Assembly: GCA_020160755.1 (NCBI GenBank)
Contig: JAIUPN010000005.1
Location: 1 to 64,000 of the forward strand
Direction: 5' to 3'
Origin: Pseudomonadota bacterium
GTDB taxonomy: Bacteria; Pseudomonadota; Alphaproteobacteria; Sphingomonadales; Sphingomonadaceae
Length of the DNA stretch: 64,000 nucleotides
Shown here: one piece after another, positions 1 to 7,369 of the stretch
Numbering within the stretch: the first letter of the stretch is position 1
Layout: each line of letters begins with the position of its first letter
The notes under the pieces: model-generated
Seen by the model: only the letters and a program-made list of their open reading frames with translations
Databases searched by the model: none
Told to the model about the DNA's origin: nothing
Made by a program: the position numbers and the translations under genes

Positions 1-1
1 A

Positions 2-652
2 CCATGGGGCTTTTTATTCAACCCAACTGGCCCCTTTTTAAACCGGTGCCTGGCCCGTTTTTATCCCGGTGTTGACAGACAAGAATACCTATCAGATTTA
101 GAATTTCGAGTGCTTGATAATAAACTCAGCCCTTCTGAACTCAATATTGTTGCAGACCATCCAAGTTTGCTGAACGCGAAGCTCAAAACGCACAGAGAAC
201 TTATGGACTTAAGATTCGCCAGGAAAACCGAACTGGCGCGCCAAGGAGCGGACGGGTCGATTGACCAAATCGCAATCAATGCTATCGCGCAGCGATGTGA
301 TATCGCTGACGGAATAAGGTGGGTCGCCAATCGGACTGTGGAAGCACGTCATCCTGATTTGTACTTGTATGTCCGAGACGGACACATTGGCTGCGAAGGT
401 TACGACGCGCAAATTTCCAATTTTCACTGGAATGGTAGCTCGCTCACGTTGTGGAATTGCACCCTTCCCGAGATCGCGATCAGCCAATTGGCGGGTCAGC
501 CGATAACTCGCTTGATCGAGCATCCCATACTGTCCAGCGACATGATCATCACTGAAGCCAGTTCGATAGAAATTGGCGATCAACAGGCCATCCAGGTAAA
601 TTTCGACCAGCCGAAGCGACTATTTTGCAAAGTGTCCGGTCGTTCATGGTGA
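2..652 (+). CDS. hypothetical protein, probably cut by the left window edge
   Basis: I do not recognise this protein. The frame is open from base 2, so the real start probably lies outside the window. The first internal start candidate is a GTG at 110, which would give 180 aa. The product looks soluble, with no signal peptide, membrane segment or known motif. An N-terminal part rich in charged residues is followed by a part rich in Trp, Ser and Ile. The DNA here is clearly more AT-rich than the sphingomonad-like sequence to the right, which suggests foreign or cargo DNA. No partner gene is visible. Confidence 0.5.
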   Translation, partial: PWGFLFNPTGPFLNRCLARFYPGVDRQEYLSDLEFRVLDNKLSPSELNIVADHPSLLNAKLKTHRELMDLRFARKTELARQGADGSIDQIAINAIAQRCDIADGIRWVANRTVEARHPDLYLYVRDGHIGCEGYDAQISNFHWNGSSLTLWNCTLPEIAISQLAGQPITRLIEHPILSSDMIITEASSIEIGDQQAIQVNFDQPKRLFCKVSGRSW

Positions 653-1115
653 ACATTTATATGGAAGGTTCCTACATCCAGTTTAGCATTATCCCAACAA
701 GATCGCTGCCTTGCCGGGTGATATAGATTTCGCTTTCGACTTGTTCTGAACAGCTTCCTTGCCGAGACATCCCTCCGGAGAAAGCTGTCATGTCCTACGC
801 GAATACAGAAGCTCCGTCATCGCGCGGACACGCTCAATTGGCCGTCGGCTCGACGACATGATAGACCACGCTCAACGGCCAGCTTGCATCTTCCCCGCGA
901 CGAGCGATCACCGAGCCAGGCCGCCCGCTCCGACGATGACCGACAACAAATGGCTTGTCAGCGCAGACGCGCCCTTTCGGTAGGCGATTTCACCCCAATC
1001 ATCCCAACGGTGCACCCGCCCGGCGAGCCAGGCGAAGAGATCATCGCGCGAATTTGCATCGGCGAAGGACTGCGACCACGCGATATTGCGCGTCGGCATC
1101 CGCGCGCCAACCTTA
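653..1115. other. stretch without a confident gene; possible remnant disrupted by IS5
   Basis: No complete gene is supported here. A minus-strand frame between about 908 and 1112 has protein-like composition (for example the run RVHRWDDWGEIAYRKG), but it has no usable start and ends where the IS5-family element begins. It may be the remains of a gene interrupted by that element. I cannot assign a family. Confidence 0.3.
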
Positions 1116-1178
1116 GGGTCAGGACCCATTGATTTGCGGAGATGGCTGTGATTCAGGCGACCACGAAGGAGCCTGAAT

Positions 1179-1529
1179 TTGAGCGATTTATTCTGGCTGA
1201 CGGACGAGCAGATGGCGCGTCTTCAGCCCTATTTTCCGAAGAGCCATGGCCGCAAGCGTGTCGATGACCGGCGGGTTTTGAGCGGCATTATCTTCGTCAA
1301 CCGCAATGGGCTGAGGTGGCGCGATGCGCCGAGGGAGTATGGCCCGGCGAAGACGCTCTATAATCGCTGGAAGCGGTGGAGCGATAAAGGCATCTTCATT
1401 CGCATGATGGAGGGCTTGGCGACACCGCAGGCGCCAGAGCGCAAGACGATCATGATCGACGCGACCTATTTGAAGGCCCACCGCACGGCGTCGAGCCTTG
1501 GGGTAAAAAAGGGGGTCCGGGACGCCTGA
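1179..1529 (+). CDS. IS5-family transposase, first reading frame (OrfA)
   Basis: This 116-aa product is the N-terminal half of an IS5-type DDE transposase. It has the typical opening (LTDEQMARLQPYFP), the R-W-R-D-A-P motif (about residues 46-51), and the first catalytic Asp in MIDATYLKAHRTAS near the end. The TTG start at 1179 follows an AAGGA ribosome site with 8 bases of spacing. In frame zero it stops at 1527-1529. A slippery A-run at 1505-1511 should let some ribosomes move to the -1 frame and continue into the second half, giving a protein of about 253 aa. Alone it is probably inactive. Confidence 0.85.
   Translation: MSDLFWLTDEQMARLQPYFPKSHGRKRVDDRRVLSGIIFVNRNGLRWRDAPREYGPAKTLYNRWKRWSDKGIFIRMMEGLATPQAPERKTIMIDATYLKAHRTASSLGVKKGVRDA
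1505..1511 (+). other. programmed -1 frameshift site of the IS5 transposase
   Basis: The heptamer AAAAAAG sits just before the two transposase frames diverge, with codons AAA AAG in the zero frame. A -1 slip here produces the continuous sequence KKGGPGRLIGRTKGGMNTKL, which matches what IS5/IS427-group transposases have at this place. Without the slip, translation ends at 1529. Confidence 0.7.
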
Positions 1530-1549
1530 TCGGCCGCACGAAGGGCGGT

Positions 1550-1939
1550 ATGAACACCAAGCTTCATGCCGTAACCGATGCAAATGGCCGCCCGATCGCC
1601 TTCTTCATGACCGCCGGGCAGGTCAGCGATTACACGGGCGCGGCTGCTTTGCTCGACAGTTTGCCCAAAGCGCAATGGATGCTCGCCGACCGGGGCTATG
1701 ATGCCGACTGGTTCCGCGACGCCTTGCAGGAAAAGGGCATCACTCCCTGCATCCCGGGCCGGAAAATACGGAACAAGACCGTCAAATATGACAAGCGCCG
1801 CTACAAACGCCGTAACCGCATCGAGATCATGTTCGGCCGCCTGAAGGACTGGAGACGCGTCGCGACGCGCTACGATCGGTGCCCGAAGGCCTTCTTCTCT
1901 GCCGTGGCTCTCGCCGCAACCGTCATCTTCTGGCTCTGA
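1550..1939 (+). CDS. IS5-family transposase, second reading frame (OrfB)
   Basis: This is the C-terminal half of the same DDE transposase, 129 aa from the ATG at 1550; in the frameshifted product the frame begins at 1511. It carries the second catalytic Asp (ADRGYDADWFRDAL) and the C-terminal Glu region (YKRRNRIEIMFGRLKDWRR), so the DDE triad is complete across the two frames. No good ribosome site precedes 1550, which supports expression as a frameshift fusion. The frame ends just before the IS110 insertion, so the transposase is intact. Confidence 0.85.
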   Translation: MNTKLHAVTDANGRPIAFFMTAGQVSDYTGAAALLDSLPKAQWMLADRGYDADWFRDALQEKGITPCIPGRKIRNKTVKYDKRRYKRRNRIEIMFGRLKDWRRVATRYDRCPKAFFSAVALAATVIFWL

Positions 1940-1940
1940 T

Positions 1941-1949
1941 CAATGAGAT
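1941..1949 (+). repeat. 9-bp direct repeat, left copy, flanking IS110
   Basis: CAATGAGAT occurs here and again at 3189-3197, on either side of the IS110-family element. If one copy and the element are removed, the IS5 3' end becomes continuous. The repeat is therefore the likely recombination core or target sequence. Confidence 0.55.
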
Positions 1950-2033
1950 GGGGTGGTTGCCGCCCTCCCTGACGGCATCAAGATGTGCCAGCGTAGTTTT
2001 GGTTCAAGCTACGATACGGAAAGGACGGCAACC

Positions 2034-3065
2034 ATGAGTATCAATACGATGATTGGTGTGGATCTGGCAAAGTCTGTTTTCCAGGTTCACGGGGCGTCGA
2101 CGAACGGCGAGATGCGGTTTCAACGCAAGCTGTCGCGGCAGGCTTTTTCTACGTTCATGGCCCAACAGCCACCCGCCTCGGTCGTAATGGAGGCTTGCGG
2201 TAGCGCTCATTACTGGGCGCGTGTGCTGAGCGGATTTGGTCACGAAGTCAGGCTGATCGCGCCACGCTACGTGCGCCCATTTGTGAAGCGCCAGAAGAAC
2301 GACGCAGCCGATGCCGAGGCGATTGTGGTGGCGGCCCAGCGGCCCGAGATGCGCTTTGTTGAACCCAAGAGCGAGGCTCAGCAGAGCGCGGCGATCCTGT
2401 ATCGATCACGCCAGCGCCTTGTGCGTCAGCGGACCGAGACGGTGAACGCCTTGCGGGCAGCTTTGTATGAGTTCGGGCACGTTATCCCTCAGGGCATCCG
2501 GCACGTCGGCCGCATTCGTGCGATCCTGGAGGCGCCCCACAGCGATCTGCCGGCATTGATGCGCGAGGAGTGCCTCGCGATGCTCGAGCAGCTTGCTGTG
2601 CTCAACGGCTGGATTGATGCGAAGACCGCAAAGATCACGGAACTCGCAGCCGCCACGCCGGTATCGAAGCGATTGCAGACCATGCCTGGCGTCGGCCCGC
2701 TGGTGGCGATGGCAGTGGAGACTTTTGCGCCTGACATGACGAGCTTTCACAACGGCCGTGACTTTGCGGCGTGGCTTGGATTGGTACCGCGCCAGTTTTC
2801 ATCAGGCGGCAAGGAACGGCTCGGCCGGGTCACCAAGGCCGGCCAGGCCGACATCCGGCAGATGCTGATCATTGGTGCCATGTCGCGATTGAACTGGATG
2901 GGACGCAAGGCGATCCCGGAAAGCTCATGGCTGGCTCGCATGATGGCCCGTAAGCCGCGCATGTTGGTCGCCATCGCACTAGCCAACAAGATGGCGCGCC
3001 AGATTTGGGCCATGCTGACGAGGAACGAAGACTACAAGAATCCGATGCCGGTCATGGCTGCCTGA
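2034..3065 (+). CDS. IS110-family transposase (DEDD recombinase)
   Basis: The 343-aa protein has the two IS110 domains. The N-terminal DEDD RuvC-like part begins IGVDLAKSVFQVHGAS and includes the KNDAADAEAI motif (around residue 90). The C-terminal domain has the MPGVGPLVAMAV helix-hairpin-helix-like motif and the RQFSSGGKERLGRVTKAG segment with its conserved serine. The ATG at 2034 follows AAAGGA with 9 bases of spacing; the longer frame from 1953 lacks a ribosome site. Length is normal for the family and no damage is seen. Confidence 0.92.
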   Translation: MSINTMIGVDLAKSVFQVHGASTNGEMRFQRKLSRQAFSTFMAQQPPASVVMEACGSAHYWARVLSGFGHEVRLIAPRYVRPFVKRQKNDAADAEAIVVAAQRPEMRFVEPKSEAQQSAAILYRSRQRLVRQRTETVNALRAALYEFGHVIPQGIRHVGRIRAILEAPHSDLPALMREECLAMLEQLAVLNGWIDAKTAKITELAAATPVSKRLQTMPGVGPLVAMAVETFAPDMTSFHNGRDFAAWLGLVPRQFSSGGKERLGRVTKAGQADIRQMLIIGAMSRLNWMGRKAIPESSWLARMMARKPRMLVAIALANKMARQIWAMLTRNEDYKNPMPVMAA

Positions 3066-3188
3066 TACCAGGCTTCCCAGACAGGCTGGATGAAAGGGGT
3101 GTGAGAAGGCGACGACCCGAATGGGCAGAATGATCGAACAGATCTGGATCAGGAAAACCAGTTCAGGACTCTGAGTGATAAAGCTCGC

Positions 3189-3197
3189 CAATGAGAT
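3189..3197 (+). repeat. 9-bp direct repeat, right copy, flanking IS110
   Basis: This is the second copy of CAATGAGAT. The bases after it (TTGGACCTGATCC) read as the displaced right terminus of the IS5 element, because they pair with the left terminus near 1116-1129. Confidence 0.55.
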
Positions 3198-3288
3198 TTG
3201 GACCTGATCCGCGGATCACCATACCGGCCAGCGGCCTCCGAAAGCGCCGCAATCAAGGCCTGACAGAAGACTGCACTCGATCACCAGT

Positions 3289-3960
3289 TCAGAAGGTCAA
3301 AAACCCTCTTGCATCACGGGCGGCAACCACAGAAGTCCTGACCCTAAGTCCGGTCAACGTCACCAGGTATCGCCTTCCCAGATTTTCGCGCGCGAACAGA
3401 TGGCGACGAAACCCAACCTGCTGCTCAAAAGTGTTTAGTGCCCGCTCCCGTGCCTCGGCGTCGGGCCCCGCGCTCGCACTTACCGCGGCAACAACCGCCG
3501 CCATTGGCAAGCGCTCGAATTCCGGCTCGCGCGTGGCCTGCAGCATCATGAGGACGGACCTGCCCAATGCGCTCAGCCCCCCACCGAAGAGGTCCCTCCC
3601 CGCCGATGTCTCGACCATACCGATGCTGGCGAGCCAGCACAGATGGAATCGCCAGAACATCATGTCCCCGCCGAAAACGTCGTGGTTGCTCTCCGTGCCA
3701 AACCAGCGCGCATCGATCGCGGTCATGACCCTCAGCATCAGTTCATGCTGTTCGGGTGCGAAGTGGACCGGCGGGAATCCGAGTTCTCCCTCCCAGAAGG
3801 CGTCCCTGACGCTTGCCCAATTTTGCCCAGAGGCATCCTCGTAGCCGCACGGACTGGCTCGAAGCCACCAGCCCCACGGGAGTTCGCCGACGTGACGCTC
3901 AAAGTCAGCCACGGCCACCCCCGCGACGAGGGTCGAGGCCGAGCGGCGGCGGCGCGCCAT
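3289..3960 (-). CDS. hypothetical protein (223 aa) of accessory DNA
   Basis: I do not recognise this protein. The frame is open up to 4152, but the ATG at 3960 (MARRRRSAS) is the better start: a GAAGGAG lies about 18 bases upstream, and the frame above it is a shadow of the neighbouring gene. The product has a Trp-rich N-terminal part (GELPWGWWLRAS) and a region resembling a folded helical domain, with no signal peptide. It overlaps the end of the upstream gene by 56 bp in the same direction, so the two are probably cotranslated and related in function. Confidence 0.5.
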   Translation of the reverse strand: MARRRRSASTLVAGVAVADFERHVGELPWGWWLRASPCGYEDASGQNWASVRDAFWEGELGFPPVHFAPEQHELMLRVMTAIDARWFGTESNHDVFGGDMMFWRFHLCWLASIGMVETSAGRDLFGGGLSALGRSVLMMLQATREPEFERLPMAAVVAAVSASAGPDAEARERALNTFEQQVGFRRHLFARENLGRRYLVTLTGLRVRTSVVAARDARGFLTF

Positions 3961-4768
3961 CGCGCGCGGGCGCCGCGTCTCCTTCAGCGATTGCTCGCAG
4001 CTGAGCTGCGAGGGCGACCGTTTCCCTGACAACATATGCGTCGTCGCGATATATCCGTCCAAGCTCCGAGGACTTCGATCCGGAGGAATTCGGCCTAGCG
4101 TTTGGAATAAGATCGTAGGCATGATCGCAACTGAAGCCGAACCACCACGCATGCGAATCTTCGACCCGGTGGTCGGTTGCGTGTTCTACCGGATGGTAGA
4201 CCGCCGGTCGTAATGTCACATGGCAGATGCGGCGCGCCTCGACGGCTAACCGACGCGTCGGACTCGGCCCTTCTTCGCATAGTCTTGAATAAGTCAAACC
4301 GCCATGCACATCGATCCCGATGTCCGGCGGAACTGCGTTTGCATCCCAGCCCCAGAGAGGGTGATCCTTGGGAATGCCGACATATCCGCAGAGAAAGCCA
4401 TTGTCCGTGTTACGCAACATGATGCAGTCATAGCCACTCGCCCCGTCGCGCCAGCTGATCTTGTCCGCCTCTCCGAGCCACGGACCCTTGCCATCGGGCC
4501 GCGCCGCCTGATCGTAGAATATTTCTTCCGCGGGAACGACGCACGCGCGGGTCGCATAAGCGCGACCGGTTACGAGAACGACGCCGCCCTCTCGCATGAC
4601 ATCGCCTCCGTCGCCGATCAGCTTCGCCAGAGCGAGGTCGGAGCCGAGGATCGGCAGCAGTGTGCCGTCCGTGGCCGGCGCAACGGCAACCGTGGCTGCC
4701 TTTCGCATCACGGACGTCTTGCGCTGCCCAGCGGGCACTAGCGCCTTGGACTTGGTGGTTTTAGCCAT
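3905..4768 (-). CDS. hypothetical protein (287 aa), phage/plasmid-type
   Basis: The ATG at 4768 is preceded by GGAGA at 7 bases. After a basic, Ala-rich N-terminus of about 40 residues, the central part carries CGYVGIPKDHPLWGWD, then DVHGGLTYS and WWFGFSCDHAYD. From memory, this motif series also appears in uncharacterised proteins of phages and plasmids; I cannot name a function. The C-terminus is low-complexity, rich in Arg, Gly and Pro, and overlaps the next gene. The pair lies between two insertion sequences, so it is likely cargo of an older mobile element. Confidence 0.6.
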   Translation of the reverse strand: MAKTTKSKALVPAGQRKTSVMRKAATVAVAPATDGTLLPILGSDLALAKLIGDGGDVMREGGVVLVTGRAYATRACVVPAEEIFYDQAARPDGKGPWLGEADKISWRDGASGYDCIMLRNTDNGFLCGYVGIPKDHPLWGWDANAVPPDIGIDVHGGLTYSRLCEEGPSPTRRLAVEARRICHVTLRPAVYHPVEHATDHRVEDSHAWWFGFSCDHAYDLIPNARPNSSGSKSSELGRIYRDDAYVVRETVALAAQLRAIAEGDAAPARDGAPPPLGLDPRRGGGRG

Positions 4769-4908
4769 TTCTTCTCTCCAGCTTAATCTGCGGCACGGAT
4801 GCTGATCGCTTCCGGCTACGCGTCATGGTGCTGCCCCCGGGGCGGTCTCCGAGTGCGTATCATTTGTCCGCCGTCAGCACCAATGGCACAGATTTGAGGT
4901 TGTGATTT

Positions 4909-4969
4909 AAGGAGGATTTGGGCTTCGTCGTAGTGACGAAGGAACGAAGATGAAGCCCAAATCCTCCTT
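4909..4969 (+). repeat. 18-bp perfect inverted repeat around the orfA start
   Basis: AAGGAGGATTTGGGCTTC (4909-4926) is exactly complementary to 4952-4969, with a 25-base loop. The loop holds the GGAACGAAG ribosome site and the stem base holds the orfA ATG (4950). Folded RNA could affect initiation of OrfA, especially on transcripts that enter from outside the element. Confidence 0.6.
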
Positions 4970-5336
4970 GAAAAAATCGGCGCCGAAGGCCCCTGCTGAG
5001 CGGGTGGTGAAGGACATACGGCGTGCGACGCGCCGACACTTCTCTGCAGAGGACAAAATCAGGATCGTGCTGGAAGGCCTGCGCGGCGAGGACAGCATCG
5101 CCGAGCTGTGCCGCAAGGAAGGCATCGCCCAGAGCCTGTACTACACCTGGTCGAAGGAGTTCATGGAAGCGGGCAAGCGGCGCTTGGCGGGCGACACCGC
5201 CCGTGCCGCGACCACCGGCGAGGTGCACGACCTGCGCCGCGAAACCCGTGCCCTGAAGGAATGCGTGGCCGACCTGACGCTGGAAAACCGTCTGCTCAAA
5301 AAAAGCATGATCGCGAATGGGGGCGACGACGAATGA
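4950..5336 (+). CDS. IS3-family transposase OrfA
   Basis: The 128-aa protein has a helix-turn-helix in its first half (RRHFSAEDKIRIVLEGLRGE followed by SIAELCRKEGIAQSLYYTWSKEF). A C-terminal coiled-coil or leucine-zipper segment (LKECVADLTLENRLLKKS) is used for multimerisation. It binds the IS ends and regulates transposition together with OrfB. The start lies at the foot of a long hairpin. An A7 run at about 5299-5305 near its end could allow a -1 frameshift into orfB. Confidence 0.9.
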   Translation: MKPKSSLKKSAPKAPAERVVKDIRRATRRHFSAEDKIRIVLEGLRGEDSIAELCRKEGIAQSLYYTWSKEFMEAGKRRLAGDTARAATTGEVHDLRRETRALKECVADLTLENRLLKKSMIANGGDDE

Positions 5337-6313
5337 GGTATCCCGCATCTGAGAAACTCGAGATCATCAGGACCGTCGAGCAGTCACATCTGCCAGCCAA
5401 GCGCACGCTGGACCAACTCGGCATTGCCCGCCGGACCTTCTATCGGTGGTACGACCGCTACCTCGAAGGAGGGCCGGAGGCGCTGGAGGATCGGCCATCG
5501 GCGCCGAGCCGGGTGTGGAATCGCATCGGTGACGACATCCGGGACCAGATCGTCGAGATGGCGCTGGAGACGACCGAGCTATCCCCTCGCGAACTGGCGG
5601 TGCGGTTCACCGACGAGAGGCGCTACTTCGTGTCGGAAGCCACGGTTTACCGCCTGCTCAAGGCCCATGACCTGATCACCAGCCCGGCCTATGTCGTGAT
5701 CAAGGCCGCCGATGCGTTCCACACCAAGACCACCCGCCCGAACGAGATGTGGCAGACCGACTTCACCTACTTCAAGATCATCGGGTGGGGCTGGATGTAC
5801 CTATCGACCGTACTCGACGACTTCTCGCGCTACGTTATCGCCTGGAAGCTGTGCACCAACATGCGCGCCGAAGACGTGACCGACACCCTGGACCTCGCCC
5901 TGGCGACTTCCGGCTGCGACAGCGCCACGGTGCTGCACAAGCCCCGGCTGCTCAGCGACAATGGCCCGAGCTACATCGCGGGCGAGCTGGCCGAATATAT
6001 CGACGCCAACAAGATGACCCATGTCCGCGGTGCCCCGATGCACCCGCAAACCCAGGGCAAGATCGAGCGCTGGCACCAGACCCTCAAGAACCGCATCCTG
6101 CTCGAAAACTACTTCCTGCCCGGTGACCTTGAGGCCCAGATCGAGGCCTTCGTCGAGCACTATAATCACCGCCGATACCATGAAAGCCTCGGCAACGTGA
6201 CGCCCGCCGACGCCTACTTCGGTAGGGCGCCGGCCATCATGAAACAGCGTGAAAGGATCAAACAACAGACCATAAAATATCGGCGCTTGCATCACCGCAT
6301 GCTCGCCGCTTAA
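5333..6313 (+). CDS. IS3-family transposase OrfB (integrase core)
   Basis: This 326-aa DDE integrase starts at the ATG at 5333, which overlaps the orfA stop (ATGA). The frame is open upstream in the -1 frame, so both coupling and an OrfAB frameshift fusion are possible. It contains an HTH-like segment (RTLDQLGIARRTFYRWYDRY) and the rve core: the first Asp in EMWQTDFTYFKI, the second in LLSDNGPSYIAGE, and the Glu in HPQTQGKIERWHQTLKNRI, 35 residues further. The catalytic triad is complete, so the element may be active. Confidence 0.92.
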   Translation: MRYPASEKLEIIRTVEQSHLPAKRTLDQLGIARRTFYRWYDRYLEGGPEALEDRPSAPSRVWNRIGDDIRDQIVEMALETTELSPRELAVRFTDERRYFVSEATVYRLLKAHDLITSPAYVVIKAADAFHTKTTRPNEMWQTDFTYFKIIGWGWMYLSTVLDDFSRYVIAWKLCTNMRAEDVTDTLDLALATSGCDSATVLHKPRLLSDNGPSYIAGELAEYIDANKMTHVRGAPMHPQTQGKIERWHQTLKNRILLENYFLPGDLEAQIEAFVEHYNHRRYHESLGNVTPADAYFGRAPAIMKQRERIKQQTIKYRRLHHRMLAA

Positions 6314-6362
6314 CATCAACCCCCAGACGAGGCCCGCACTCCGCTAATTTACGCCGCGAATT

Positions 6363-7223
6363 GTGCCAAATGTTCTGACGACAGACAGCCCGCATTCCAG
6401 ACTGACCGCAACCCGTGCTAGGCCAGTAAAATCCGAAACGAAAGAAAGTCGCGTCATCGCTGATTTCCTCGGAGCTGGCCTTTGGGGCCTGTTTACAGCC
6501 AGCGGCCTTTTGATCGGTGCCGTTGTCGCGGACCTGTTTTCAAACCGGCTGTCTCATCGCCTCATCGCGACCGTGATGGGGTTTGGCGGCGGCGTGCTTA
6601 TCGCCATTGTCGCTGTCGAGCTTATGGGGAACGCAATCAAAACTGGCATGTCCGCCGCTGCGATCACAGCGTTGCTGGGAGGGGCGGCAATCTTCAGCGG
6701 CATCAACTGGTATCTCGCCACAAGCGGCGCGAAAAATAGGAAACGTTGCGGCGAATGCGTGAAGCAAACGACCGAAAATGAGCATGCCGGAAGCGGCGTC
6801 GCGATTGCTGTTGGGACGGTTCTTGACGGCATTCCCGAAGCACTCGTGATCGGCCTGTCTATGGTTGGCGGCGGGAAGATCGGGATGGGCGTCGTCGCCG
6901 GGTTTTTCCTCGCCAACATTCCTCAGGGACTCTCAAGCGCCTCGGGGATGAAGCTGGCTGGACGATCACGACGCTACATTTACGCGATCTGGGCGGGCAT
7001 CCCGCTCCTGATAGGGCTCACAGCCGCCTTCGGGAATTTTGCTTTGGGATCAGTCTCAACCGACGCAACGACGGTCATTCTCTGTTTCGCTGCAGGCACG
7101 GTGCTGGCGATGCTCGCGGAAACCATGATCCCGGAAGCCTTCGATCACGCGCCGCCGATGATCGGTTTGATTACCGTGACGGGCTTTCTTTCGGCGTTTC
7201 TGCTGGTGCAACATCATGTTTGA
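6363..7223 (+). CDS. ZIP-family metal transporter, 5' end reshaped by IS3
   Basis: This inner-membrane ZIP-type transporter likely moves zinc or another divalent metal. It has about eight membrane segments, and the key metal-site helices are visible: DGIPEALVIGLS in the middle, and NIPQGLSSASG after it. A cytoplasmic Cys/Lys-rich loop lies at about residues 120-140 (KRCGECVKQ). The frame opens at a GTG (6363) inside the right repeat of the IS3 element. The first 30 or so residues do not look like a ZIP N-terminus, so the native start and promoter were probably replaced by the insertion. It precedes a CDF exporter gene, giving a metal pair. Confidence 0.8.
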   Translation: MPNVLTTDSPHSRLTATRARPVKSETKESRVIADFLGAGLWGLFTASGLLIGAVVADLFSNRLSHRLIATVMGFGGGVLIAIVAVELMGNAIKTGMSAAAITALLGGAAIFSGINWYLATSGAKNRKRCGECVKQTTENEHAGSGVAIAVGTVLDGIPEALVIGLSMVGGGKIGMGVVAGFFLANIPQGLSSASGMKLAGRSRRYIYAIWAGIPLLIGLTAAFGNFALGSVSTDATTVILCFAAGTVLAMLAETMIPEAFDHAPPMIGLITVTGFLSAFLLVQHHV

Positions 7224-7369
7224 TATGCGGGGCGGGCTTGAATAGCAGATCTTACTGCAGCTTCATCCTTAGGTCAGGCCAGTTGGAAATACATCGCCGG
7301 CAGCGTAACTCGCTACGATAACAGCCTCAGGTGACGGCCCTTGGACCGCTGTAATATTGGAGATGGAAA

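Larger units (their letters stand above)
1941..3197 (+). mobile_element. IS110-family insertion sequence nested in the IS5 element
   Basis: A single transposase gene (2034-3065) is flanked by about 85 bp upstream and 125 bp downstream of non-coding DNA, with CAATGAGAT at both borders. IS110-family elements have no classical terminal repeats and use a non-coding (bridge or seeker) RNA to choose targets. The longer downstream stretch (3066-3188) is a candidate place for that RNA, as in the IS1111 subgroup; this is inference. The element inserted in the 3' tail of the IS5 copy, which often serves as a landing site for such elements. Confidence 0.7.
1116..3210 (+). mobile_element. IS5-family (IS427-group-like) insertion sequence, interrupted by IS110
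   Basis: Two overlapping reading frames encode a DDE transposase joined by a -1 frameshift, as in the IS427 group. The left terminal repeat is proposed at 1116-1129. The right one is at 3197-3210, beyond the inserted IS110 element. Read inward they match at 10 of 14 positions (GGGTCAGGACCCAT against GGATCAGGTCCAAA). The right end lies about 1.25 kb from the transposase gene because the IS110 element landed in the short 3' non-coding tail. No target duplication could be recognised. The ends are inferred from this pairing, the family from the protein. Confidence 0.7.
4865..6387 (+). mobile_element. IS3-family insertion sequence
   Basis: The two genes orfA and orfB overlap in the way typical of IS3 elements. 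Imperfect terminal inverted repeats lie at 4865-4892 and 6360-6387. They share the outer TGTC, GTCAG and the inner TGGCACA, with about 20 of 28 positions identical. The element is about 1.52 kb and appears complete. No short target duplication was found. Its right end overlaps the beginning of the open frame of the ZIP transporter gene. Confidence 0.8.
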
